Assembly: GCA_040954595.2 (NCBI GenBank) | Contig: CM082581.2 | Coordinates: 8,742,001-8,806,000, forward strand | Source: Balanoglossus misakiensis | Lineage: Eukaryota; Hemichordata | Reading direction: 5' to 3' | Length of the DNA: 64,000 nt | Shown: in pieces, positions 52,519 through 64,000 of the stretch | Position numbering within the stretch: the stretch's first letter is position 1 | How the letters are laid out: the number at the start of each line of letters is the position of its first letter | Notes under the pieces: generated by a model | The model's database searches: none | What the model was told of the DNA's origin: nothing | Seen by the model: only the letters and a program-made list of their open reading frames with translations | Translations under genes and position numbers: made by a program

Positions 52519-52800
52519 TTTTCAGCTTTCAAAACGGCATATTATCCTCACGTTTGTTTCCATTGACTCCTGGCATCACAGTTTCGGTAATTCACATTGC
52601 TGCCTGCCGAGGACAATATCGTGCTGGAACTACAACACTTACTATGCGACAAAACGAAAAGAGCCCATGACCAAACCTAGTGGATGACCAAACCCTGTGG
52701 ACACCGGTCAGAAAAAACAGAAGGTTGTGTCTAAAGGTTTGTCATAAGTTTTGTATCTACTTCGCCATTTTCATAGTTAAAGGTTTTGACACAGAGCGCT

Positions 52801-53322
52801 TTATGCAAATAGATCGACGGAGCTGAGGTGTTTGTTGGAAGTACCGGTACCAATTATCACATCGATCATCCGCGCGTCATAAACGCAGCCATCACTTCTC
52901 GTGTCCCGGGGCGCGCCGAGCGAAAACTCCCGCAGATAGTATAGCAATTCATCGAACCCATCTAGTGCTTGTTTAATATCTCCATTCTTCCGCGTGCGTG
53001 AGCGTGGAGGCCCTACGCGGTGGATATAGAAGACCCCTATTTGTCGCGACATTACTACATACCTCCGAAATGGAGACGTGGACACCTCAAGCTGGGCGAT
53101 GACGGATTCAGTTACCGATGAAATGATCGGCAAAAAAGTAACACACGGAGACAACTTGCGAATGTTTCTATAACGTTTCGCAGTCTTGTCAAAACAATTT
53201 CTCCTGATGGGCGACCGAAGATAGAGCGATGCCTGCTGTTTAATTCCAAAGGTGAAGACTAATGGTATGCCATTTGGTCGATGAAAAACAACACCGTGTG
53301 TAACACGCGTACACATGAACAT
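52801..53322 (-). CDS. Unassigned 173-codon open frame, possible exon
   Basis: A complete ATG-to-stop frame is open for 173 codons on the minus strand, the longest outside the receptor and its shadow frames that is not low-complexity. I recognise no domain. The C-terminal half is basic then acidic (RSRTRKNGDIKQ, then FDELLYYLREF) and looks protein-like. A CAG acceptor-like site (…CGCCCAG) lies just before 53091 on the minus strand, and a donor-like GAG|GTATGT lies some 20 bp further on, so an exon with different borders is possible. A frame this long is expected by chance a few tenths of a time in this much AT-rich DNA, so it may be spurious. Confidence 0.2.
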   Translation of the reverse strand: MFMCTRVTHGVVFHRPNGIPLVFTFGIKQQASLYLRSPIRRNCFDKTAKRYRNIRKLSPCVTFLPIISSVTESVIAQLEVSTSPFRRYVVMSRQIGVFYIHRVGPPRSRTRKNGDIKQALDGFDELLYYLREFSLGAPRDTRSDGCVYDARMIDVIIGTGTSNKHLSSVDLFA

Positions 53323-56300
53323 TGAATATCACATTCCATTCGCATGTTGCAGTCAATTCACTATGGATATCGCGATGTTTTCAAAGGAAAGTGATCTTTC
53401 TCCCTATAATTATTTTGAATGGAGACGTCGCATCTCTGGGCATTCAATGTACCGTTATAAGTTCACATGAGGTGTCGACTTGAATAGCACACATACACAT
53501 ATACCAACAGAAATACACAGAGGTTAAAATCCTCGTCGTGTCACAAGAAAAGAAAAGACACCACCGTTTATGATGCAAAATAGCACACCTGGATACCGAT
53601 TGAATATGCTACATTTGCGTATTCACGCGTGTACTGTTCACAGCGAATAAACGTTTTCATAGTCTGCGGGTTATATAATTTCTCGTGTATTTGCGATGTT
53701 ATGCGATATCTAGCAACATTGAAACAGAAACGGATGTTTTCATGCCAGCGTATTTGAGACAGTCGCCTTTACGCTAGTCCACATCAGTACACCGTTCTAT
53801 TGAGGAAAACTGTAATTAATGCTTTCAAATGTAGTCTGCACACAGCGTTCAAATCTGCAATTTTATGTGTACAAGGGAAGGCAGATGTGTCTGTAGTAGT
53901 CTCTCACATACGGAATGGGTCCTTGACTAGGGTATAGCCATGGTAATTTAATCTACGATGCATTAAGTAACGGGGGTCTTGGACTTAATCAACTGGTTAC
54001 AATCTATATAACGTGCCTCAGGGACGAGACTAGTCAAATGACCAGGAAAAGGCCTTTAAATGGGGCGTGTGGTAGTCAGGAGAAATCGGGGAGTTTCCCA
54101 CCTTCCCAATTATTCCTCAGAGTCTCCTTGTCGTGGCGTAAAAATGGGATAAATTCAGTAGAGCGATCGGGATCGTTGACAGACGGCAAAGTCTATAAAG
54201 CGAAAGCGCATATTTTATATTATTTCCGTTGTTTGGCGACACTCAAAATGTATCGGAAATAATCTCGGTTGGTATTAAATGACATTTTAAATGCAATGCC
54301 GTCGGTAACGGGAAACACTTAATGTAATAATTTTATGCTCTTGGGAGATGGGCAGAATGGAAATGGGAAAATAGGTGGGCTCGGTTCATGGTCGTGGAGT
54401 AGAAACTGTCCATCAATTTAAAATGCGGTGTTTGCGGTGTGGGGATTTGGTTACACATACAATGTAGAGTAGTAGAATGAGTGTTTCATTTATCAATTGT
54501 GCAACGTCCTTACATGTATGCCGTGCCTTACTTATTTGCATAGTCGTTTCCGTGTTTCGATTACAAAAAAACTGCCAAGGCCGAACACCAAAGGTACAGG
54601 GACAATTGTTCGGTTTACAGAGGTATCTGGTTTATGAAGGTCATGAACACAGTTCCCTACGTGAGATGAACTTGATAATGTGTTAAGTATAGACATGTGT
54701 CCATATTTACATGTAGGCTTGATTTTTTAAAGCGTCGCTGTGGTTCGATTATCTACTTAAAATGAAAAAAATAACTGGCGTTCCCAGGGGATGTTGGAAC
54801 AATTATATAATATAATGCGAAGTTATGCGAATTAACAATTACCAGGCCGATCGAGGCAGGCGTACGAGTAGGTCGATCAATACACAGGACAGGAATTTCA
54901 TCACCACAGCAAAGATCTGTGAACCATACCCCTTTTGTGATAGGTGCATATTATGCAATGCTTATAAATACATGTACATAATAGGAGTACAGGAATCAGG
55001 AATGTCTACGAGCGGGCGATTAGCTTTTGATACACAAGCGTGAAATATCTGCATCATCCATTCTCTTGTAATTTACCGTTATTCCAATTGATGATCTCTT
55101 TTTGATCGATTGGCTGGCCTAATAACCCTAGCCATTCATACGCGGCAATATGTAACGGCGCTAAGGGTTACCCATGGTTATTGCTGCTTTTTTTTCGTGA
55201 ACTGATCAATCACTTCACGCTCCGATTAGAAATTCGTCATGACATCACACATTTCACAAGCAACACTGATAGTCGAGACGGTGGCCCGTGTCGCTTTGTT
55301 GGCATAATATCAGCTGCGTGTTGCGGTTTACACTTCGGTCAACATCATTAAATTAGCTTTTATGGAAAGTCTGCGGAGGATGTGTCCATCTGTGGGCCTG
55401 TAATGTCAATGACCAGTCAGTTTGTATCTAGTTAGACGAGTATGCGCGCTTTTATTTCTATGCGTAAACATTAATAAAAAAATCCCACATTTTACATATT
55501 ACTTGCCTCCGGAGGTATTAATACAGTTTGCCATTTAGAAATCCCATAGGTAGATAAGGCAATAAAAAACGCCCCGCAAAAGACAAATAAAACACCGATG
55601 AGACAAATGAAGGCCAGACGTCATACTTGAGACAGATTCGTATTGTATCATGGGTATTTTCAGCATAGCTACCGTCATTACGTATCAGGCTAGATGTTAT
55701 GGTGATTACATATTTAGGCCACTTATACAGCTGTACATTAATATTTTTCAAGTGAAAATAAACCCAAAACTTACGAAGGCGCAATGTGTTTCGGTTGGTT
55801 AGTTTTTGAAGAAAAAAGAAACGAACGGTGCACAGTAGACAAGCCTTTCGAACGAGTAACACAGTGGCAGTTAAGGATCACATCACACGCTGACTTTAGG
55901 GCTTTAATCTTAGAAACAATTAGAGAAATTAGATGTACTTGGGCTTTGCCACAGTTCTGCTTCGTCAACCAACCACGGAACGAAGGTAATGAAATGCTCC
56001 ATCTAGGTGCATTGTCCGCGTTTGACCAGTTGCGCAGTTAGTGAATTCTTGGTTATATTTAGACCCTCCGCATAAATCCTATTCAAATTCATGAAATGAT
56101 CGTGTAAACGGAAGCCATAATCAATGAACATGGCCTTTCAGACGTTGCTTCATAACTCGGCTAAAGAGCTCCCTTTTCAGAGGCCAGACGTGCAGGCGTA
56201 CACTGCAAGGGCCGTATGTTCCCCATTGAAGCGCAACTTTAATTGGCTTTCTCCAGATAATAAGTGTTTGTTTAAGTGACAAACGTCTGCGAGACAGGTC

Positions 56301-56470
56301 ATTAATCAAGGGGCTTTAAAGTATTGCCTAGATTACGGGATGACGCGCACGCATGCGGGCATCGGCTGATCTCACTGACATTTTACTATTTCCACATCGC
56401 AGTGATTATTTGACCTGTAAGACCGCTGAATGGCCCAAACGCCAGTGAATCTGATTTTTGGACACAAGAA
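53323..56470. other. Non-coding stretch, no gene recognised
   Basis: Frames up to 114 codons (55518-55862 minus) are without known domains and are overlapped by other frames. TACATGTA sites are at 54511, 54708 and 54969, and an octamer at 54535. Confidence 0.5.
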
Positions 56471-56478
56471 ACCAAGGA

Positions 56479-56489
56479 GGGGGGGGGGG
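56479..56489 (+). repeat. Poly-G tract (11)
   Basis: Eleven G in non-coding sequence; a matching poly-C tract follows about 120 bp later. Confidence 0.85.
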
Positions 56490-56606
56490 TCTATTTCTTC
56501 TCTTTGTGCCCATCTTGGGTGCACATGCCAAAAAGATGCCATAACCTCCGCGAGGAAAATTAAATTTGTAAAGGTGCAGTTTCGCAAGTGGTGAGATTAC
56601 TAGGAG

Positions 56607-56618
56607 CCCCCCCCCCCC
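56607..56618 (+). repeat. Poly-C tract (12)
   Basis: Twelve C. Together with the G tract at 56479-56489 it could form a G:C stem of about 11 bp with a loop near 117 nt, although the flanks of the two tracts do not pair. Confidence 0.85.
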
Positions 56619-59600
56619 ATACCACCGAGGTTAGGAACTACAGTATCTAAAGGGGCCACCATTGAGGTATTGCAGTGCCCCCTTAAATAAACTGTTAACT
56701 GCAGAAAACAGCGGCATTTGAAGCACACCACTTCTGGTCTTCTTGTGACAATCACACCAGGGATCACGTTGTTGAAGATGATGCAGGCGTCGGCGGCAGT
56801 GGTTTGAGGGCGCTCACGAGCTACACTTGACTCCTGTCCCGAGGTTTCTGACCTCAACGTATGTGCGCGAAGAAAACAATTATAATTTATAGATGACCGC
56901 GGGCATTAAAACGAAAGGTAAACAGCATAAATTTAGAGACAGTTACCTCGGACTCTAACCTACCTAACTGAATATAGCTATGCTTGTTCACTGCCCACAA
57001 TGCAATGCGTCAACACTTTAATTCGAGAGAGGAAAACACCTTTGATGCAATGGCCTTGACGAAGGACTTGGCTAGCTACATCGATTCGATATTTCTCAGA
57101 AAAAGGAAACGAGTCACAAATAAATATTTCCTGAAGAATTGCCAATTGCCAATCATACATCACCCACAGAGAGACATCCAACCTTTATATCCGTTCCATA
57201 ATTGGTTTCAGGTCTGTTCATATTATGAAGAAAGTGGCGAGTTTTATGGGTCATGATCACTGTCGTAAAACGAGTATTTTTACGACGATGCAATCAGTGT
57301 CGCCCAACACATGCTATGTCGTAAGTTTCCTTGCGGACAGTACATACTATGGATATTCGATATTGATATTGCCACAACCTATTTTCTATAGGTTAGGGTC
57401 GTTGAAAGGCTAAAATATTAATCAATTAATTGTTCACATTGTGGTTTCTGTGTAAGATTTCATTTTCCGTGCAGAGGTTTAACAAGGCATATGTTTTACA
57501 AAGCAATTGTTACCCAATGCCTTACTTTTCGATGCATTGTTGTTCTATTAAATAACGGAGATGAAAACACGAATGGATGAATAAACCATTTCTTTAATTT
57601 CCTGTAATTCCTTTGTATTTTCAACAAGACATCTTCATGTCTCTGAAGGTTTAAAATGGTATTCTATCTTTTCATCTCAAGTTATTAACGTTCAGGACAG
57701 GTGTACATACACAGTGTAGACTGAGGCTTTGGGTTATCAAGAACATGGACAGGTCATGCGTGCGGTTTACCTAGTAAGTGCGCCGTTGGCTCAACGTACT
57801 ATATTATGCCATCAGATTCAACAGGCAATGTTACGGTCGCTCCCCTCTTTGCATGCCAACTTATGCAGTCTAGCTAAATCTCATGAAATGTGGAGATTGT
57901 AAGCCGGCCTTAGTCTTTGTCAGGGGGTGCCGAGTTTTGCCTAGGTAGAAGTAATGGATCACGTGTCATCAAAGTTTATAATCAGATAATTCGAAACGAT
58001 TTAGAAAATAAAGTTCCTCTATGAGGAAATGATAGATTACACAGCAATAAAATAAGACACAGCCTGTTTCAGTATTAATAATTCTAACATTTTCAAAATA
58101 TAAACTGTAACCGAGTATTGATACAGTTTTCTTTTAAATTAGGTCACTCTCCGTGTTTTTAAGCATTTAATTGTGAAATCATTTTTGTGTAAATGATTTA
58201 AATCAATAATTTCCCCAAAACGAGGAAATACAAACGTAGTATGTTAACCTTTATCAAGCTTTCTGTTATGAAAACTGACTTAAACTCAGAAATTCACACA
58301 ATTTTTCTGTGAAAATGGTGAAAACCCCTGTCATTTTTTGTTTTGTTTTTTTGTTGTTGTTGAAACATTTAATTCAATGCCATAATCATTCATTACGATT
58401 GCAGCTGTTGCAATGTACATGTATCTCTCTCGATTTCATTTCGACACTTATTGTCGAGCGATCATTTTACAATATACACCGATGCATAATTAGTTAAAAG
58501 CATTGCCGAAACCTTGTTGTTGCGTCAAAAATGGCCATGCCGTACAAGGTTGAATTAGTATTAATACAATACTCTGGGTGTAGTTCGAGTCCCCGTACAT
58601 ATTTGCTGCGTCATTGACAGGGTCGTGCCCGTTTGGTTAGAGAAAGTTCGGCTTGCCTTAAAGTTCAGTTGTGCTTTCAATTTAGTCCGACCCTGAAGGT
58701 CGGTCGCTCACGCAGGCATAGGGCCATATGCCTGTTATTACCAACAAGCAATAGTAATCGTAAACCGTAATTGCCCATACATACAGTACTATCAAAATGA
58801 CCCAAAAACAAGGCGTTCGTGGATAATTACCTCCTAAAGCGGCAACGATTTCAGGAATTTAACGATTTAACGAATATGTTCGTTCCATGCACCAAGTAGT
58901 TTGGCCCGTATGTCACGTGTTTGAATTGATTTCATACAGGACATAATTTTTTTACATTCCTAAAAGTCAACATCGAATTTTACAAACACGGAAATCAAAT
59001 TTTGCGTGCGCTCACCACTGATGGCAGCAGTGGTCTTCAAAAGATCCCGGTACACCAATATCCCACACCCTTAAAAATCTGAAACTCCCAAGCGGAAAAT
59101 ATGTGGCTAATGGAACTAACCTTTAAAGCTACGACAAATGGACGACAGGCTATACATTTTGTACCTTCGGGGTCTTTTCATTAGGGAGGTAAACATAGCA
59201 TTTATGGAAAACAAGCCGTCCTTGTGTACCGACTATTTGCCCTTTGGAAGTATTCAGGCTAAACCAGTTCTGTTTCATCAGTTGACCAGTCGTGTGGCAT
59301 ATGCATATCTGCTATAATTGATTTGGTAATTTTAGATTTTGTGTACGATTACTTTACTCGCAAACTTATCATTCTACATCATGACCCATGTCTTTTCAAC
59401 ATTAATGCTGTCAAGATGTCGCATAAGTGGCCACTCATATTACACAGGTGTGGTGTAACTTTACACTGGATTGAAAGAACTAACACAATCAGATTTTTCC
59501 ATTTTTGTTTGAGGTGGACAGTCTGTGTCAAAATTAAAATGTAAATCGCCCTTTTTCAAATAGATTTGGGATATTCAATATTATATAAAACTGGTGAGCA

Positions 59601-61207
59601 TACATTTTAGCGATTTTGTTCTCGCGTCAAACGATATCCATATGTCCCAGAATTCCGTTGAAGTATACCCGATGATATATAGAACAACTGATTACAAACG
59701 TAGTTCCCTTCCCGGCGAGTTCCTCGTGAGTGATTATTGAGGTATATGTGCATGTATGGAGTCTGCAGGTAAACTTGGCACCCTGTTGATCTGGTTTAAA
59801 GCGATTCTCTTAGATATAGACGCCAATTCGAAAGTATTGCAGGCTACAATGCTTCTGTCCTTCAAATCACGCCGGTGCCGTAGGCTGCATGATGCGCATG
59901 CTGCTATTTTTAATCCGTTGGCTTATACATGATGTGCCGGAGTGCTTACTTCATTAATGACGCCTACACAAGACATTTCCCACGCCGTGTACAACTGTGT
60001 TTCAGAGAGGCGCCGAAAATGCGTATACTTGCCGAAAGATCTTGGGTGGAGAGAGTGTACAGTTCTGTTTTCACTTTACATGCAGTGAGCGTCAAAATAC
60101 ATGCAAATATGACAATTCACACCCTTTCAAAAATATTGAATAAGTTAAAATGCTCCACATCTTTTCAATTGTTTCGTCATGGGTGACATCACTTCGACTG
60201 GAGGATAAGACTTAGTTTTTTAATCAACTTGGTCTTTCACGTAAATCACACGCCGACACATTATCAGAGATTACGAAATTACTTTTCACACGCCAATATT
60301 CCAGGTTACAACATATTTGAACCGTGCGTGTCAGCATACCCTTTGTCATTCGTAGCTAGGCTGGACGATAGTAACGATACAATCTAGAATCTCCAGAAAC
60401 GCGTTACCGGAGACCATGTTTCACGTAAATGTCACCGAAACACTGAGGGGAATAGAAACACTATCTGCTGTTACTTTGGAGACATCGTTTGGTCTCATTT
60501 GAGGGTTCGACGCTGATAAAAACTTCCCGCGGTGGGAGAATTGGGAGGAAAGATACAAAATTAAAGGGATTTTGCTGATGAGATACCAGCCATATGTCGC
60601 TGTGAAATGCATTTCTCATTTTGTAAGAACCCGATAATTCGAGATCGTCCATTCGGCGATTGACAAGTCAGATAAAAGTTCAGCCATTTTACCATACTTG
60701 TTTTTATCACTTTTTGTCCCTTTTGATGACGTCGTCACACAATTGTAACAGGGGCCCGCTTGAACGCGGAGGCGTCGCTATTTTCGCGTCGAATGCACGC
60801 TAGTGAAAAACAACAACGCCGAACGACCAGCTTTGTTGTATCCGATTTACGCACGACAACATCAATTTTAAATGTCTATATGCCTCGCCTAATTTTCTTC
60901 TCAAATGATCATCGCAGGATGTGAGGGTATTGGCGCAAGCCGCAATTTGGCGACCTCAGTCTCTGGGTTAGATCAAAATGTATGAAAACAAGTTAGTAAA
61001 TTATGGTAACATATGACACGAACCTACTCCATTTTCGCGTATGATCACACTCATCATTCATAAGCACACAAATCAATGGGAATTTAGATAGGCTTAATTT
61101 TGCCAATTTAATCTTGCCATTTTAATATCACGGTGAGTGTACAAATGAAAGTGTTATTCCTTTGAGCCGTTCTTAACATATCGCGCCAAGGAACATACAG
61201 GCAGACA
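56619..61207. other. Non-coding stretch, no gene recognised
   Basis: Only short unassigned frames (90 codons or less). A perfect 9 bp hairpin (AAATCATTT / AAATGATTT, 6 nt loop) lies at 58176-58199, TACATGTA at 58416 and an octamer at 60101. Confidence 0.5.
58176..58199. other. Perfect 9 bp inverted repeat
   Basis: AAATCATTT and its reverse complement AAATGATTT flank a TTGTGT loop. The arms are AT-rich, and such hairpins are moderately common by chance. Confidence 0.6.
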
Positions 61208-61285
61208 TGCAGGCAGGCAGGCAGTCAGATAGGTAGGTAGGTAGGTAGGTATAGGTAGGTAGGTATAGTATTAGGTAGGTAGGTT
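61208..61285 (+). repeat. CAGG / TAGG compound tetranucleotide repeat
   Basis: CAGG units (61208-61224) grade into TAGG units (61230-61285), interrupted by ATAGG and TAGTATT. Read on the minus strand it gives a leucine/proline/tyrosine-rich artefact peptide. Confidence 0.92.
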
Positions 61286-62238
61286 GACAGGTATCATTAT
61301 GTGGTGAGGTCCAAAAGACAGAAACGTACGGAAAATAGACATTCGTAGTTTGGTGAGTTACAAACACAGCAAATATTAACGATTAGTGATCATCCGCAGC
61401 CATAGATTTCAGCTGCAAGATGAACAGTGACATTCATACGTTGGGGGCGAATAGGGGACAAGTGATAATTGCCAACAGCTGACACTGATAGTTACGTTTA
61501 CTAAATCATGCAACAGCCGTGGTGTGCAAATAACGGCTTATTTACGCGGCAAAAAGAGAAGTATGTTATTGCATCTGAAATTCAATTTTGTGTCCACTGT
61601 TTGCAATTTTATATACGTTACACTAACAAGTTAAGCTGGTTCTTGGTGCCGCTGGTCATTGCATACCTATTTATAGCATTTCAGTGACGCAATGAAATCA
61701 AATTGTTCCATTAGAGACGGGTGAAGACGAATCAGTTGGATTAGAGCACCGTTAAATTGCTGGACAGCTTTCACCAATTATCGAAATCAAAAATAGATGA
61801 GTAACAGCTGGACACGCATACTGACAAAGGCACAAGTGTTTACCGCAACGTGGCTATCATAAAGGCGGAATATTTCGGTCCCTCGTTGCGCCTGTACATC
61901 AATGACATTCGTGCACAAAAGCTACGACGTTCTCTGTGCACTTCGATGCATGTGGTCAGAGTTTGCAACCAATGTTATGCGATGTCATATATTTATCTAG
62001 AGTTGCATGGCTAATTTACGATTGAATATTTGTGGATAGAACTGAAATATGACAGCAGCGGCAAACTGGACATTATACATGTAAATGTAAGGATGTCTCT
62101 GCAGTAAAGTTTATTGTTGGGGATAGTGGTCATGAAACAAAGCTGTAGTACATGTACTTTTATATGGCAGGCTTAGAAGACAACAGTATGTGAATATGTG
62201 TTTGTCACAGTCAGGTCAGCGAGGGGAAACGATGTCAC
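61286..62238. other. Non-coding stretch, nothing recognised
   Basis: No open frame of note. TACATGTA at 62076-62083 and 62149-62156. Confidence 0.55.
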
Positions 62239-62296
62239 GAGAGGGGGAGAGGGGGAGAGGGAGAGAGAGGGGGGAGGGAGAGGAGAGAAGGGGAGA
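62239..62296 (+). repeat. 58 bp pure purine (GA-rich) tract
   Basis: Every base is G or A, mostly GAGAGGG and GGGAGA blocks with partial mirror symmetry. Such tracts can form triplex (H-DNA) structures, and GAGA factors bind related sequences. No gene is attached. Confidence 0.92.
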
Positions 62297-62633
62297 CTCA
62301 AACCTCCCTTGTAATTGTTTAGCGAAAGCATCAGCTGATGAATTGCTTCAATCTAATGTCGCACTGTAGAAAAAAAAACAATTGTATCCCTTTCGAGTGA
62401 ACAAATCTTGATGTGCGTTGTGTGAAAACTTATTGTCATGCAAAGATTAGAAGCCTTTTTATTCCGATTATTATCAGATGGTTTTCCTGCTGCGAGTGCG
62501 TGCCCTTAACAACCTCCATACATTTTGGTTTCCGCCAGAAAAGTTATTAATAAAAGGAAAAATTCTGAATATATTTATATTCTTATTAATAGTTATTAAT
62601 CAATACCATGTATGTGATAGTATAGATCGTGTT

Positions 62634-62726
62634 ATGCCCCGTTGCAAATTCTGTGGATACAAAACCCCGGCGTTGTTTCAAAGATATAAAAGACACGTTA
62701 TCCATCACTTTGGCTTCATTAGATAA
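62634..62726 (+). pseudogene. C2H2 zinc-finger-like peptide, possible exon or relic
   Basis: Within a frame open from 62478, the end reads MPRCKFCGYKTPALFQRYKR followed by HVIHHFGFIR and a stop. It has the zinc ligands C-x2-C and H-x3-H, the CGYKT knuckle and the KRHV helix of C2H2 fingers, but 13 residues instead of 12 between the second Cys and first His. The hydrophobic sequence before it (FIFLLIVI) is not finger-like. It could be the end of a spliced exon or a decayed finger, and a chance match is possible. Confidence 0.25.
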
Positions 62727-64000
62727 AAATCGTAATTAATGGCCCCGAGAGAGGTGATTCCATTAATCACACCTGGGATGTAGATGCATGTCACACATCA
62801 CGCTTAGAGAATGTTGAATAGAAATGATACGATCAACGTTTAGCGGTAAAACGCCACACGTTTGTGCGCGGCTAAAAGGAATGGTAAGTGTTTTTGAGAG
62901 TCAATTGCGTACTTGGTGAGTCGTCAGGGGTTTATTGATTATTTGGCTTTAATATGCGATAGATGCTAGGTATAGGTGCGTGTGGGAAGTTAGTTAGTGA
63001 TTTTGTTTCTTCTTTAAGATAAAAAATGGACAACAGGTGCGCTCGGCAGAAATGAAAACCACTGCAAGCAAAATGAATATGTGATTACAGAATTGGACAC
63101 TGAACCGCGTCACGAAATGCTCGTGGTCGGTAGAATGAAATATAGATGTGAGCCTGTTTTGCAACCCACGGAGGTTATTTTCTTTCATTAAACGGAGAGC
63201 AACCGACGGATATTGCAGTTGTTGTACCAGGCCTGCTTGTAACTATCTTCGCAGGCAAGTTAAGTACATTTTGATTCAGAAGTGACTGACACATGTGTTG
63301 GCAGACACTGTACTGAGACGCACAGTATTGGCGGTTTGGATTCTTCAGGAGTGCAAATTGAGTACTAAATTGATTTCATAATGAGGAAACGATTTAATCA
63401 CTGTATTCCCTTGCCGTTGAGGCGATTGAGAAACACACCGTTTTCAGTGTCGGTCGCCGCTTGTGTCTGTGATGTGAAGAGATTTGCAGAACGGGAACAC
63501 AGCAAACCAGCGTTCAATCAATTTCATTGATGCCGTAGTCCGTGCGGGATACGCAGTTGCTTTTATGTTGAAAGGAACTATTTGAAACCTAAATGAATTA
63601 TATTTCGAGTGGATTAATTTAACGCTGCACGCAGAGCGTCACTGTCGTGATATATTCTTTCGAGGTTGTTGTGAACAGTGCCTGTAAAAATCGCGTTAAA
63701 CACCAGTAGATGTCAGCGTAACCTACATCAAACAATTTCCATCTAACCCTCGCTCATAGTGAGTGAGACTAAGACGTCTTTTGGAACTCTATAGACAGGG
63801 AAACCAACTCACCCATGACCACCGCTGTTTACTAATTTAAAGTATCGAAGTGTGATTATCAACATGGCTCAGTCAGGTATTTGTGTTTAAAAAATGCTTG
63901 ATCCAATATCACATCCACATGACGTGGTGACAATATAACATCTCTCTAGATTTAGAGGATGGACGCCGACCAGTAACGATTATTCGGCAGAATTTAATAT
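62727..64000. other. Non-coding stretch to the window end
   Basis: No recognisable gene. One 64-codon minus-strand frame (62994-63188) lacks any family signature. No RNA gene or repeat seen. Confidence 0.55.

Noticed and set aside
58575-58602. tRNA-like B box (AGTTCGAGTCC)
   Set aside because: The flanking bases do not form a T stem, and no A box or acceptor stem lies at the right distance, so neither a tRNA nor a tRNA-derived SINE is supported.

Overview
This window looks like nuclear DNA from an invertebrate animal, probably a marine deuterostome such as a hemichordate or amphioxus. The evidence is one intact vertebrate-like peptide GPCR gene in AT-rich DNA, long gene-free stretches, many microsatellites, a foldback transposon, and no operons or bacterial gene spacing. 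The species assignment is inference; nothing in the sequence names the organism.

Only one gene is secure. Positions 36564-37628 (+) encode an apparently intronless class A GPCR. Its best match by eye is the prolactin-releasing peptide receptor (PrRPR/GPR10) group, close to the NPY and short-NPF receptors. The coding block is much richer in G+C than its flanks and has in-frame stops on both sides. A TATA-like box lies about 95 bp upstream of the first ATG, and a possible poly(A) signal lies about 0.8 kb downstream.

The other ~62 kb holds no gene I can recognise. About 36.5 kb lies to the left and 26 kb to the right of the receptor. Weak coding traces are a decayed reverse-transcriptase-like patch (8906-9040), a C2H2-finger-like peptide (62634-62726) and an unexplained 173-codon frame (52801-53322, minus). 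Mobile or repetitive DNA comprises a ~617 bp near-perfect foldback element with TTAA ends (1334-1950), three tandem duplications with periods of 39, 62 and 135 bp, a large GAT/ATTG microsatellite (51178-51431), TAGG/CAGG tracts, a 58 bp pure purine tract, and several G or C homopolymers.

The most interesting signal in the gene-poor part is repeated short motifs. TACATGTA occurs at least 26 times, with none found in the first 10.7 kb. The POU octamer ATGCAAAT/ATTTGCAT occurs about 17 times, including two local clusters. The CRE palindrome TGACGTCA occurs 6 times and TCACGTGA 4 times. There are also two near-consensus RFX X-boxes and a paired inverted TAATCT site. All exceed or stand out from simple base-composition expectation. 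They suggest a regulatory landscape, though a genome-wide word bias could explain part of it. I found no convincing rRNA, tRNA or CRISPR.
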